Shown piece by piece: positions 44,272-56,472 of a stretch of 64,000 nt of DNA (position 1 is its first letter; the number at the start of each line of letters is the position of its first letter). This DNA is from Hygrocybe punicea (Eukaryota; Basidiomycota; Agaricomycetes; Agaricales; Hygrophoraceae), in assembly GCA_963556145.1 (NCBI GenBank), contig OY744464.1, positions 6,671,508-6,735,507 on the forward strand. Reading direction: 5' to 3'. The notes under the pieces were generated by a model that worked only from the letters and a program-made list of their open reading frames with translations, was not told where the DNA came from and did no database searches. The translations under genes and the position numbers were made by a program.

Positions 44272-46412
44272 TCAAAATGTCCGCTGAAATCCTGAACTTG
44301 AAGCAAACAGCTTCGCACCTCGTGTGATTGATCCTACCTTCCCGTTCTCTAGGATCTCGGTCGAATTCTCTGAAGCTGTCAGAGTGGCGAACCGCAAAGT
44401 GCGCTCATGCACAGGAACACCAAGGGCGTCAAGTAGTTTCCCTGCAATCGATGGCACGAAAGGCTGAATGCAGATTCCACAAATACGTAAGGTTTCAAGG
44501 GAGACATCATGAGACGCTCGAGCGATGTGGGGTTCTCGGAGCCAGGGCGCAATAGTTGTCATTGCCGCATTCGCCTGACAAACTGATGGTAAGCGGTGAG
44601 TTGGGATAAATAGAGTAACGGACCTGTCTGAGGACGTCGATAATTTTCTGAAGTGCCTCTCCCACTTCATGATTGCGGAGACAAGACTCGACTTTCCACG
44701 CAAGTGCCATCTGCATGGCAATAACGTCTCGGTTCGGGTCGTTACTGGCGGGGTGGAGAGCGTTCTTGTAGACTTGAGGGAGTGTGTGGTGTGGAGCGCC
44801 TTCGATACGCCTCATCATTGTGTCGGAAGTAACACGCAAGAAAAAATTTCCAATGAAAGATTGTATTTCTTCGTTGTATTTTTTCAGCTGTGAGTCGGAC
44901 CAGTCTGGAATTGATAAGGCACGTTCAGCGGCAAAAAGAAAATGTCCAAAACACCCACCGACATCGTCTCTGAATCGGCCACCCACCCGAGCTAAATAGT
45001 ATCGGACAATATCGACTCCGTACTGATTTATGGCCGCGATGGGATCCACAACATTGCCCACAGACTTAGACATTTTCTTTTTATTCATTGTCCAGTGTGC
45101 ATGAGACAAAAGTTTCTGGGGTAAAGGCAGGCCAAGAGCTTGCAGGATAGCCGGGAAGTAAATAGCGTGGAAACTGCGAGGGCAATACTGTGAGAAGGTT
45201 TTTAAACAAAGACGGGAAATCGCTTGCCGCAAGATATCTTTCCCAACAACTTGCAGACTGGGGGGCCAGGATTCTGCCAAACCTGTCCTTCCCTTGCGCC
45301 ATGGATATCCAAGACCAGTCAAATATACAGTCAATGCATCAAACCAGACATAGATTGTGTGTTCGGGATCGTTTGGAACGGGAATACCCCATGATAACCG
45401 CGACCTCGGACGAGATATAGACAGATCTTCCAGAGGTGCGGATGACAAGATGTCGATAATATGAGCATGATGCTGATCTGGAAATATGACACCTTTGTTA
45501 TCCTTGTAATGCGCCAGTAACGATTCGCGGAAGGATGACATCCGGAACATGTAGTTCTCCTCTTTCATCCATTGGACAGTAGTACCTGTCTCAGCAGAGA
45601 CCACTGAGCTTCGAAGGCGAGTCACCTGCGAGTCTGTGTAGAAGCACTCGTCGATAAGGGAATACCACCCTGCGTAATTTCCTTTATAAATGAGACCCTT
45701 GGCTTCAAGCTCCTGCTAAAAACAAAGTATCATGAACTGAAGATGCTGGAAAATGTTGGATGGACTTACCCACACATATTTCACTGCATCGTGATGTCCT
45801 CCCTCAGTTGTTCTAATGAAACGGGTGTGACTGATGTTTGCCTGTTTTGCTAGAACCTATCCAAAAGCCCACTTGAGACGGATTTTTAGAGATAACACCA
45901 AAGCACGGACACACACGAAATTGTTGGCTGATTTCGTCACATAAAATGGTTGGTTCAATGCCTTTGTCCTTTGCAGCTTGTTGGATCTTCAGGCCGTGTT
46001 CGTCTGTGCCTGCCAAGAAATGCACAACTCTGTTTGGATCTAATAGTCGCTGAAAGCGCGCAAATATGTCTGCGGTGACGAGGGAATATAAGTGACCTAT
46101 GTGAGGCGCTGTTGGAAAGAAACATCAGCCGACGTTACATGCGGATAACCACAGTCAAATCGGTTGGATAGAAAACCTCGGAAGAAAAAGGATCTCTTTG
46201 AACGTCCAGTTAAGTTGAACGGCTACTCGGTTATCCCGACATCCCCATAGATATTATATAGTGCACGAACCTGAATTTGGATAGAAAATGGGGGTCGTAA
46301 CGTAGAACGGCTTGATATCCTTCGCGTAGCAGGACGATTTGCGGTATTGAAGTAAGACAAAACGGCCAGGTACAACGGTGCAAGCCGGCCAAATCTTCTG
46401 GCACGATAACAT
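44272..46412 (-). CDS. MSM1: Methionyl-tRNA synthetase, mitochondrial
   Basis: The protein starts MLSCQKIWPACTVVPGRF, a basic, acid-free leader with an in-frame stop just upstream, as expected for mitochondrial import. The class I synthetase core follows: KPFYVTTPIFYPNS, then after an intron APHIGHLYSLVTADI (HIGH motif), FLAGTDEHGLKIQQAAKDKG, YVWFDALTVYLTGLGYP, and KMSKSVGNVVDP (KMSKS motif). The C-terminal anticodon-binding part has SLETLRICGICIQPFVPSIA and LLDALGVPVHERTLRFA. At least four introns of about 50-60 bases are needed (near 46250, 45870, 45740 and 44600). The enzyme charges tRNA-Met with methionine in mitochondria. It is transcribed away from the SWA2-like gene; the two starts are 251 bases apart. 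Confidence 0.88.
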
Positions 46413-46663
46413 TCAGCAGGGCCGGAATTGTAAGCTGAAGGAATTTGTTTACTACTAACTTATAAGTGCTTCCTAATCTAGCCTGTTCAAATTCCAGCGC
46501 AGTCACCACGTCGTGCCCAAGTTCATTTGTTCTTTCAATTATTTCGCAGTCGGGAGAAACACACGACTTTGTAACAAGAACGGCGGTTGTTCTGTTCCAG
46601 TCGTGTCCTGATTGACCCTAGCAACTTGAACCTGCAGCGGGCCCTCTGCGTAACTTGCGACCC
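46413..46663. promoter_or_regulatory. Shared promoter region of MSM1 and the SWA2-like gene
   Basis: Only 251 bases separate the two divergent start codons, so both promoters must be here. No TATA box or known motif stands out; CACGACTTT/CGTCGTG words near 46505-46570 are the only visible symmetry. Confidence 0.5.
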
Positions 46664-49190
46664 ATGGTTGATTCCTTTGCTGACCTTTGGGATTCGTCTG
46701 CACCCGCAAAACCTCCCTCTTCGTCGCATAAACTTGGCTCTGCAAACCCCAAATCAACAAATGCTCGAAGGCCACAGCACAGTTTCGCGCTGCTCGCTTC
46801 CGCTGCTTCTTCTGCCCCCAACTCCCGACCGATAACTCCATCCATGATCGGTCAAAATATCACTTCGAAACCTTCTAATACCACGTCAGAGGATGCCTTC
46901 AGTGAGTTGTTGGCAGGCTCTCTTGGAGGTGGTTCACAACACAGTGCAAAACTAACGATCGCTGAACGTGCTGCGAAGGCCGAGAGAGAAAAGAGAGAAA
47001 ATCTACATAAATACCAACAACCAGCCACGGTACAGACTTCTGCTTGGGACGGCTTGGATAAGCTGGCAAATCCGCTTCCAAGTAACACGTCAAACGTTGT
47101 TGAGGACGATGATTGGTTCGTGCCATCTAAACCTGCACCGACTATCCATGAACCCGTGCCACGCTTTGATTCTCCCGGTCATTTTGACTTCGGCGATCGA
47201 GAGGACTCCTTACTCGATGACGATTCTCAAGATGAAGATGACATACTGGGAGTCTTGAGCAAGCCTGTTGACGCTATCCCAAAGCGGGCATCACCTTCCG
47301 TAAGGCTAACCTTTACTACCGCTTTTCGCATATTCTTTATGTCTTCACTATCACACAGATTAATTCTAATCGGGCAACCCCCTCCCCTCGGCCATCATAC
47401 CCAAACTCAAGACCAGTGTCTCCCCCTCCGCACATACTCGGTCAGATCGTTGAAATGGGTTTTTCCGTTGAACAAGCTCGAGTGGCCCTCGCCGCTACAA
47501 ACACAGGCCTAGATGTCCAAGCGGCTCTCGAGACATTGTTGTCGAATTGTACTGATTCCTTCCCATCCGACCGAAGGCGCGAAGAGGAACCAAATCCTCG
47601 TCCGCCTCTTCCTAAATCTAACGCTACAACCAAACCTGCTCACAAGCGACTCAGCCAGGATACCCCCTCTCCTTCAGGTTCACAACAAGAATTAAATATC
47701 CATGCGGACAAAATACTCACACAAGCGAGTGAGATTGGCTTAAGCATGTTTAGTCGTGCGAACGCCCTGTGGAACCAGAGTAAAGAGATTGTGCAGAAGG
47801 CATATGAGGAGCGAGCCAAGCCAACTGTCAGTTCTGGGCCAAGCCAGCCCGCCAGGCCACGATGGATGCAAGACGAAAGTCTAACTCGCCAGAATGGCGC
47901 CGATGCCCTTCGGAAGAACTGGGACAGTGGAAATTCAGACGAAACCTTATCCAGGCAACAACAAATGACGTCTGTACGAACAAAGGTTACACCTCCAACC
48001 GAACCTCGAATACTGCCGAATACCGCCGACTTGTTCTCAGATGAACCCGTCGCGTACGTTTCGCCCTTCCGTCGTGGTCGCCAACCACTGACTGAAGCGG
48101 TTAATACCTCCACACCTCCATCATCCTCGTCGTCAAAGCCTCCCCCTCGAGCTCCCTCACCAGTCAGATTGATACAACGTCGGGCGGTTCCCGCGTCTAG
48201 CACAGTCATTTCTGCCTCTGCTCAACGGAAATCTATCGGAGCTGAGAAATTTAAGCTCGGCCAATACGCTGAGGCGGAGACGGCATACACAGCAGCTATC
48301 GGAGTACTTCCGGCATCTCATTTACTTCTTATTCCTCTCTATAACAATCGAGCGCTCACTCGGCTGAAGACCGGTGATCATACGGGTGCGGTCGAGGACT
48401 GTAGCACTGTCATTTCTCTGATTGGACCCAATTATCACCCAAATAGAGAGACGAAGGTGGACAAAGAGGAAGAAGGTGGTGACGTCAATCTGGGTGATGG
48501 GCTGGTGAAAGCTTGGAGACGTCGCGCAGAAGCTTACGAGGGAAAAGAGAAGTGGGCGTTGGCGCAATCGGACTGGGAGTCTGTTGCTGCAGCCGAATGG
48601 GCGGGGAGGAAGGTTAGAGATGAGTCTGTCCGAGGGGCGGGCCGATGTCGGAGAATGGTTACTGCGAATAATTCTGGAAGGCCGACGAGTTTGGAAGGGA
48701 ATGCACCAGCCCGACCCATGACGAAGCCTGCGGGGATGGCGCAACCTGCAAACAGAAGAGGGCCCACACCGCCATCTCAGGCCCAGATGAAGTTCCGCGA
48801 TGCCAATAAAGCGGCGGAGGCAGAAGATCAGGCCCGCCACGAGTTGAAGGACATAGTAGACGCTAGGTTGTTAGCTTGGAAGGGAGGGAAGGAAAGCAAC
48901 ATTCGAGCCCTGATCGCCAGTCTTGACACTGTGCTCTGGTTTGAACTAGGATGGCAGAAGGTCGGGATGGCCGAACTGGTAACACCAGCCCAAGTGAAAA
49001 TTCGATACACCAAGGCAATTGCGAAGTTACATCCCGATAAGGTATATAACATTCCAATATCTTGGTATGTGAAGAGCGCTAAAGAATCCATCCCAAGCTC
49101 AATGCTAGGAACACGACATTGGAGCAGAGAATGATTGCAAATGGAGTCTTTGGAGCGCTTAATGAAGCTTGGAATGCGTTCAAGCAATAA
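46664..49190 (+). CDS. SWA2: Auxilin-like J-domain protein (UBA-TPR-DnaJ)
   Basis: Exons 46664-47299, 47359-49041 and 49098-49190 keep frame and give 803 residues. The N-terminus has the clathrin/adaptor-type word DSFADLW. A UBA domain lies at about residues 240-280 (ILGQIVEMGFSVEQARVALA, LDVQAALETLL). A TPR region lies at about 520-640 (EKFKLGQYAEAETAYTAAI, LYNNRALTRLKTGDHTGAV). The J domain is at the end: TPAQVKIRYTKAIAKLHPDK with the HPD triad, then after the last intron NTTLEQRMIANGVFGALNEA. This order is that of yeast Swa2 (auxilin), which recruits Hsc70 to uncoat clathrin vesicles. The ATG at 46664 is the first in frame. The downstream gene follows on the same strand after 238 bases. 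Confidence 0.85.
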
Positions 49191-49428
49191 TTATGCACCT
49201 TTGTTGCGGTCGTCAGCGAAATCTAGCGGAAACTTTGCGCGAGTCGCCAATGACTGCTAGCTTTGAACAACTTTACTGCAGTGCTCACGCGCTCACGATT
49301 GAAACTTTGAATTGTACGCTCGTACGCCTAAATAAGCCCCGTCGGCCACAAAGTGGATTCGATTACGTACTTAAGACCAGCTTGAATGGACTACCTGCTA
49401 TTCCAACGTTGTCCTCATTCGAGTATCG

Positions 49429-50069
49429 ATGTCTATTTCCAAGCGAGTGAGCATTGCGTGGAACGGTGGTCCAGCATATGAAGACACAAACACTACCGTT
49501 CTCACTGGCCACAAATACTTTGTCGATGTGCGCATTAAACAAGGTCCATCACCCTGTTTAGACTGGGCATTCGCTGGTATCAGGACCAGTGCACCAGGGA
49601 AACTTCATCCCGGTAAGTATCTGCAGCCATTACTATGTTGCTATCCGATGTGGCAGGCTACTCACGGGGTTGTGCAGGAGAGTCAGAATGCACCTGGGAA
49701 CACCTTGTAGACTCGCGTTTGGCCACTCCTGTGGTCGACCACGGTGTCAACTATACAGATGCTTCCGACCCTCTGAGAACAATCGAACGAGGGCAAATGC
49801 TTAATCCTGCATCTGGTCTTGTTGAACCGTATGAAGAAATCTGGTTGGATGAGGTAATTCCGCCCAATACTTTGGTAGCTTTTTTCGAAAAGGAGGATGG
49901 TTCAGCATTCGTTGGAGTTGTCGGAGCGACGAAAATGGGCGTAGGGAAGGCGTCCGCTTGGTATAGGGAAGGCGAAGAGATCATCTTTTCGGTGGGTGAA
50001 GTCGAAGGCTTACGTCCAAGGGATGACGAACATTGGATTGTGCGGGAGATGTGGACGACCGAGTCCTAA
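49429..50069 (+). CDS. HRI1: HRI1-like protein
   Basis: Exons 49429-49612 and 49678-50069 (GTAAGT donor, GTGCAG acceptor) give 191 residues. It starts MSISKRVSIAWNGGPAYED and has DWAFAGIRTSAPG, ECTWEHLVDSR, a ERGQMLNPASGLVEPYEEIW block and an end with GLRPRDDEHWIVREMW. The pattern of a DWAFAG box, a W-H/DSR box and a G-x-x-x-PYEE-W box matches the small lipocalin-like HRI1 family of fungi, whose cellular role is poorly known. No membrane segment or signal peptide is seen. Confidence 0.7.
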
Positions 50070-50399
50070 CTAGGTAGGCGCTTGTGGTTAAACGTTACAA
50101 ACCCCACCCACCTCATATTCTCATGTCAGATCTTTACCCCAGTTACGCAGTTCTTTGTAATAAGGCACATAGCGCTCGCATCATTGAATGCAAGGTTTGA
50201 TTGCCACAAGGGATTGCCACAAGGTATTTCCTGACTCCATGATTGCAATCCATGGAACGCGTACTCGCTGGCAACGATGGCTGGGGTTAGCTATGACCGC
50301 CGACAACGTTGGATAATAGGGGTTACGCATTTTCTTTTGCGGTTCAACCTGTCACCTACACTTATTTAAACCGACTTGCTGGTTGTATGCTCAGTCCAA

Positions 50400-51683
50400 A
50401 TGTCAGTCACACCCATCGCAGATGACCTCCTCGGGTCAACGGAACAATTCACAGTCTTCGTCGTCAGCTGTGGGTACTGTGAGTCCGCAAACTTGACTTT
50501 TTTTGGCCACGCTACAATAACCGTAAGGGGGAGCGCTGGCTTTCCTCGTGTGGGAGATGTTGATCACATTCGACGACGAAGTACAGTTGATCTGGACGTG
50601 AGTTCTCGCATCTTTCTCTCGTCATCCAAAACTTATCATAATTGATATTCAATTCAGTATACCGAGGCTGTCGTACATAAAATGCCTGTATCTGCTTTCG
50701 AGATATCTTGCATTGGCATTTCATATGTGAGTCTTCTGGATCTCTCCAACAAAAAAACGTCATCGTCATACTCGACATGTAGAGGCAATCAAGTCCTCAT
50801 CAATCAACTTCAATCGAGGTCTGCCTTATCGGATTACATTTGCCGAGCTTGGTTCATTTACCGATTTGGGGCGGCACATATGGGGGTGACGTGTGTTGAG
50901 CTTGTTCTCATAATTCGTGGTAAGTATAATATCCGCGTACAAATAACGCCTCTGACAAATGACAGTGTTCGCGCTTTATGATCGCAGTCGCCGAATTGGG
51001 GCATTTTTATTCGCTGTTTTCTTGGGTGAACGTATAGTGACTGGGTTGGCAACCTCCTATTCGGTTCGCCTGATCATCTTCAGCAATAAATGTCAATCGG
51101 CTGAAACACCTTGGAACATGATATTTGCTTTGTGAGCTCTCCAGGCTGCTGTTGTGAAACTAACCTACCAAAATCCCTACACCCTCAGCATTTCGGCAGT
51201 TTTCACGCAAATCGTAGTTGCGGTGCTAACGCTGGCCAAACGCTCCACTGCGATTCAGGATGGGTGGGGGAAAATACCTATCATGTTCGTTATGATTCGG
51301 GATGGCGTTACAGTGTTGGTTCTCGTCACCGGTGAATAATCACAGTTTATGCTGAAAATTTTGGCCAACTCTTTGATGATGATAGGTGCCTTGGTTGTAT
51401 CAATAACAAACACTGTTTTACGGAACCATTTTGCGCCAGTTTGCTCTTTGTTGGTTTACTTTTTTTTTTTTTGTTGCTGTCCGTGTGCACTCAGACCGAT
51501 GTACGCTTCTAGGTGGTTGGTTTCAATCTTGTCGGCAGCTGTAGGTGAACACTCTTGCATTAACTGAACAACTGATTCCAGTTTTCATTGTAGGCGTGCA
51601 GAATGATAATAAATCTGCAGCGGCTATCCTCATCGCGTCCTGAGGATGCCACATCCACCTTCAAGTTGACCACGATATTTTGA
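50400..51683 (+). CDS. DUF6533 multi-pass membrane protein
   Basis: Small exons read through in turn. The start is MSVTPIADDLLGSTEQF. ALAFLVWEMLITFDDEVQLI follows (the DUF6533 signature around WE..ITFDDEVQLIW). Next are IPRLSYIKCLYLLSRYLALA, AWFIYRFGAAHMGVTCVELV, LYDRSRRIGAFLFAVFLGER, FTQIVVAVLTLAKRSTAIQD and IPIMFVMIRDGVTVLVLV. After two last introns come ALVVSITNTVLRNHFAPV and CRMIINLQRLSSS, and a TGA at 51681-51683. This is the usual seven-helix layout of a large family restricted to mushroom-forming fungi; its function is unknown. About seven introns are required and splice sites were placed by eye. The mariner element begins 131 bases downstream. Confidence 0.7.
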
Positions 51684-51894
51684 GATAGGGGTAGATAAAT
51701 TGTTGTTAATCTAATGGTACGGGTTTGATCTGTATAATACTATAGTCACAGTTGAATTTTCTAATGCATATTAGTGTACACCTGCTCTCCTCCTCTTTAC
51801 CACTTCATATCTTACAGCGTATTTCATAAACCTTGTCAGTTAGCGAAAAATAAATAAATACTGGCAAGCAATCTGGCCATTGCCGGAACCAACC

Positions 51895-52959
51895 ATGGTT
51901 TATCGCAACATCAGCCAAGATATAAAGGAGTGTGCACTATGGCTCATCGCCCACGACTACATACCTGAAGATATCTGTGAGCTGTTCGGCATCTCTGAAA
52001 GAAGCCTTCACCGCTGGAAAGCAAACTATCGCATCCATGGCTCAGTCAAACCCCCCACCAATCCTAACCGCGGTCGCCCTCGCATCCTCAACAATGACAT
52101 GACTCATGATCTCTACACTCTTGTTGAAGAAGCCCCCGAGATGTATATGGATGAAATACAGGACTGGATCGCGCTTGCTTATGAGATTGGCATCTCGAAG
52201 AGCACCCTATTCCGCAACATCCGTGATGCAGGCATCACTTACAAAGTTCTTCAGAGGGCTGCAGCTGAGAGGGATGAGGATATGCGGCAGGAGTGGAAAG
52301 ATGATTTCAACAGACATTTTACAGCATCGCAGATGATTTTCGTTGATGAGACAAGCAAGGATGATCGAACAATCTATCGACATTACGGCCGAGCGGTTTC
52401 TGGACAACGAGCGACTATCAGTGCCAACTTTGTCCGTGGAGATCGATACAGCTTGGTTGCTGCACTCTCCGTGGATGGTTATGAGGCGCTACGTGTCGTT
52501 CCTGGCTCAGTTGATGGGGAAGAGTTCTTGGAATTCATCATTTATGACTTGGTATGTCCATAGCGTCTCCTTCTCGCCAGTTCTGACTTCATAGTACATG
52601 ATAGCTACCGAAGATGAATCCTTACCCACAAGACAAAAGCATCCTGGTGCTCGATAATTGTGCGATTCACAAGACAAACGCCCTTCGTGAGATCGTCCAG
52701 GGCTATGGCTGTGTCCTCACTTTTTTGCCACCGTATTCACCGGATTTCAATCCCATCGAGGAGAGCTTCAGTTGTGGTAAGTCGGTGTTCTTGTTCACGG
52801 CTGTTACTGATCATTTTCACAGTGAAACATTGGATCCGAAGACACTGGCGGTGAGTTCAGGAAAGTGAACACCCAGAGATTGCGTTGCTGGAATCAGCAG
52901 CTTCTGTTACACCAGCAAAGACGAGAGAATGGTTCCTGCACTCGGGCTATATTATTTGA
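51895..52959 (+). pseudogene. Tc1/mariner-type transposase (DD34E) with a late premature stop
   Basis: Exons 51895-52551, 52605-52776 and 52823-52959. The N-terminal helix-turn-helix part has LFGISERSLHRWKANYRIHG and NRGRPRILNNDM. Catalytic residues are D in MIFVDETSKDD, D in ILVLDNCAIHKTN and E in YSPDFNPIEESF, with 34 residues between the last two (DD34E, Tc1 type). After VKHWIRRHWR a TGA (52852-52854) interrupts the frame, which then continues with ESEHPEIALLESAASVTPAK and ends at 52957-52959. Loss of about 35 C-terminal residues may or may not inactivate it. It would cut and paste at TA sites. The start is the only ATG before the helix-turn-helix part. Confidence 0.82.
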
Positions 52960-53199
52960 TCACTTTTGTCTCTTATGTACGATCCGCTAACCTTGTAACT
53001 TTCTGTATCTCACAAATAAACAATGTCCGATGTATTGATAATTACGCTACGATATAAAAAAGCTACGCTATGAGAAAATGAAACAGAGTGATGAGTGTGG
53101 TGAGAAAAGGAGTGGTAAGAAAAGGGACAGTGAGAAAAAGGATTGACGAGTGTGTGGTGAAAAAAGGAGTGGTAAGAAATTGTTGAGCGGCTGGTACGA

Positions 53200-56100
53200 T
53201 TAGAGTCGGTTGTCGCGTTTGCACTTCTTGTAAGCCCTCAGAACCCTCTGCCATGCCAAAGGCTTGAATCCAGCTTTGGTATACTGACTCTCTGTGACAC
53301 ATTTGAGATCATCTCCCATGACGAAGCCCAGCTGTTCCAACCCAACTTCCGACTCGACTCCAAGGTTATAGAGCTGGCAGAACTCCGCAATGCTGCAGGA
53401 TGGAGCAATAGGTGATGAGGGAAGATCGTTGGAGGTACGGCGAGGCGGTGTCTTCATGGTATCAGGTTGTGGAGCAGGCGGAGTAGCCGGCCATGGCATG
53501 AAGGGATTGCCATATGTCATATTTGGCATGGCATAGCCCATGACAGGCGGCATGGCAGCATATGCTGGATATTGCATTTGGGGGAATTGCGTGAACATAT
53601 GAGCAGGCGGTTGGGCAGCAACTTGAGCCTGCGCGACTTCAGCTTCAGGCGCAGCCACAGGAGCTGCCGCAGCAGTGTCGGTTGCCTCAAGCGCTTTCTT
53701 GGAGGCTCTTTTGAGGGCAAGTGAAGCCTTGAACATCGGAGAAGCAATGGGGACCTTTTCATATGTAGCTGTGTCTGCTTTGATTGCTTGTGCCCAAACA
53801 AGAAGTTGAGGACGTTCAAGATGGAAATGGAGATCCGAGGCACGGTGGTGGAAACAAGGAAGGTCAGGGTGAAGGTCGCAGAGACCAGGAGGGTACTTCT
53901 CTTGGAGGTTGCAGACATTCTCCTCGAGAGCGTCGTCGAGCCGTTGCTGTAGTAAAATTAGTTCGTGTATTCATGTTTTTTGTTACGATTCCAACTCCGC
54001 TTCCAACCCCGATGCCCATTCCGATACCCACCATGACGATTCTGCACTGCACACCTTCCTTTTTCATTTCATTTTGTCCTTTGTCTTCCGTTCAACGTCA
54101 TTGTTTCTTCATTTGGACATCCTTGTTTTTTCTTATTCTTGTTCTCTTTTTGTCCCTTCTTCTAGAACAATCCAGACCGACCATGGACATATCCCACGTG
54201 ACCTTGCTGTACCCGAATAGTCTCCTTGCCGACGGACATCATTGCTATTGTCTTTTCCATTGCCCTGACATATTGTTGACTTCATCCCACGACAAACCGA
54301 TTTACAATGGCTGTACTCCCAACACAGCTAATTACCGTAATCATCATTGGCAGCATCGCCATCACCTTCCTGATCAGTTTTTACCTTGTTATGATCTATC
54401 TTTGGCATCGGTACCGAAACCCTTCTGCCATCGATACTTCCAACTTCCACCTTGACAATATATCGACACGTAATTGACAATTGCCATACCTGGATATATG
54501 GTTTCCACTTTCGTACCCTGTGCCTACCATTATCCTCCCTGACGATCCGACGACATTCCTCACCTGCATGCGAACTCTGAACAATCCCCGATCACAAGAC
54601 ATTTCACTGTTCTCTCTAATCCGACCAACGCCGAAGCACATTCTTTTGGACTTCGACCACAGACCATACGACTTCCCAAACAGTGAACCAACCCCTATCG
54701 CATGTTGTTCGCACGACATCGCTTCATTGCAGTACCCGACGACTTGTTCCCACAGCTTGTCACCTGTGCCATGACTCGAAACCTGGACCCACATTCATTT
54801 ACCCTTTTCCATCTATAACCTTGATATCTCCCACACTCGTTTACAACAATACCCTTTCTTGGATGAATACCAACATCAGGTGGACTGCATTGTTCCACAG
54901 ACAGGACAAGACATCACCCCTCAATACGTCATTGACACAGACATCGTCATCCGGTACAGCTTATGCTGTTCACATGTCTGACCTCGACTATCCCACCATC
55001 CTAGTTGGTTTTCCCTCCATACATTCCTTTGTTTTCCTTTATACCGACCTTGTCGCTATGTCCCTGCTACCTCAAGACACTCTCATCACCAATCCTACAC
55101 TGGACGATACCCATCTTCAACCCGACCATGCAATGCACTTGCCAAACTGCGTACTTGCCCATTACAGCAAGTGTAGACCCCGAATTGGCAATTCTGCATG
55201 TCACATGATCCGATGACAAATCATCCGAGTCATCTGGACCTCTTCTATCCTCAACGACACCCGGGCCTCCAGTTGGATCGCGAGAACATCGACATGAGGA
55301 CGCCTCATGTATGCCTCATGGTGAACACATGGTAGAGTTGGACATGTTGTGGCTTCATGGTTGTATTCCTATTTACCTCCCCTCAAGACCAGCCACTATA
55401 TGTACTGTTCTTGTTGTTGGTTCGGACTTTTTCTTCTTTTCCTTTCCTTACGTTTAGTCTGGTTCTTGGGGCAGACTCATCTTGTTTTGGGTAACCCCCA
55501 CGGCTCGCAATGACATTAGACCTTGACCCCCCCCTTCTTAGCAGTGTTGTCTTAGCTGTAAGCAACAATGAAAGCTGCTGTTCTCCCCTCTGGAAGCCGA
55601 TCCCCTGTTAAGTTGATTGTTGCCGGAGCCCGCTGCAGAAGCGATCCGTAACATTTTTCGTATGGATACATACACGCTTTGGGGTACCACCTTCTTCAAG
55701 ATCAGATCCATATTCATCAGCGGCAGTAGCCACTGCTGTCATGTTGGGATTCCATGGTAATACAGATGCCGTGCGATCTGGAACAGGAGCCTGTGTCCGC
55801 AGGATGACATAGGCATCGGCTTTGCCTTTGACTTTCTTCATCATGGATGTGAACCCAGCGATATTTTGGAGGGGCAGCCATGGACTGCTGGCAGGCTTGA
55901 GCCAGTGCCATTTGAACGTGTTGACAGGAAGGCTTGCTGGTGAGACTTTGAGTAGATCCGCAACGATTTGTACAAACGGATCCCATTCAATGGAGTCGCT
56001 GACATTGACTGGCCCACAATTTATGACCTCTGGTTTGCCAGTTTTTGTCTTTTTATTGCCGAGACGAACTCGCTTTGGAGCGGTGATGACTGTGACGAGA

Positions 56101-56237
56101 AGTTCGAAGACGGAAACAGGGGTATCTTCTGTACGTGCAGGAGTGGTGTTCTGGGTAGTACGAGGAATATTTACAGTAGAATTAGAAGCAGGAGCAGTAG
56201 CCTGGTAAGCAGGAGGGGGGTCGGCGATTGGGGGCAT
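53200..56237 (-). CDS. Passenger gene of the mariner element, function unknown
   Basis: Exon 1 (56237-55674, 188 codons) and exon 2 (53946-53200) join in phase 0 through an intron with GTATGT and CTACAG, giving 436 residues without a stop. Exon 1 starts MPPIADPPPAYQATAPAS, has a proline/threonine-rich part and then SIEWDPFVQIVADLLKVSPA and KADAYVILRT. Exon 2 has LEENVCNLQEKYPPG, LPCFHHRASDLHFHLERPQL, an alanine-rich linker and a C-terminal helical domain (SIAEFCQLYNLGVESEVGLE, LAWQRVLRAYKKCKRD) that looks SAM-like. The intron holds the solo LTR at 53981-55653 plus its TTTTT duplication, so coding sequence is untouched. The gene is convergent with the transposase. Its start lies 20 bases inside the right terminal repeat. 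A role in transposition or host interaction is inference. Confidence 0.7.
53981..55653. mobile_element. Solo LTR (1,673 bp), copy 2, inside an intron
   Basis: It starts TGTTACGATTCC and ends GATCCGTAACA, with TTTTT before (53976-53980) and after (55654-55658). It is a close copy of 7680-9354 along its full length. It lies in the passenger-gene intron in the orientation of the plus strand, antisense to that gene. Frames inside it are shared with copy 1 but are broken differently and are not genes. Confidence 0.88.
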
Positions 56238-56472
56238 GAGGAAATGCAAAACGGCAATGGCCGGATTGCTTGCCAGTATTTTTTTTTTTTTCGCTAACTG
56301 ACAAGGTTTATGAAATACGCTGTAACAGGAACGGTAGAAAGGTCCTCGTGACCGTGCAGTTTTAGACTTCATAACCTTCGTGGAGTTATCCGAATGTAAA
56401 TCGCCGGCCCCCGGAAAGAGTTCGGTGATCCCCGGGGGCCATATGGGGGCTGCGTTGTGGTTGCTGCTTAGA

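Larger units (their letters stand above)
51815..56322. mobile_element. Tc1/mariner transposon with two genes, carrying a solo LTR
   Basis: About 70-base terminal inverted repeats start CAGCGTATTTCATAAACCTT at both ends, differ at only a few positions and end with CTGGCAAGCAAT(C/T)(T/C)GGCCATTGCCG. A TA dinucleotide flanks each end (51813-51814 and 56323-56324), the mariner target duplication. Inside are a DD34E transposase on the plus strand and a convergent passenger gene on the minus strand. Subtracting the solo LTR and its duplication leaves about 2.8 kb. The element lies between two host genes, 131 bases after one and about 150 bases before the next. Confidence 0.9.

Noticed and set aside
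54481..55216. Frames shared by the two solo LTR copies
   Set aside because: They are broken at different places in the two copies, as expected of non-coding LTR sequence.
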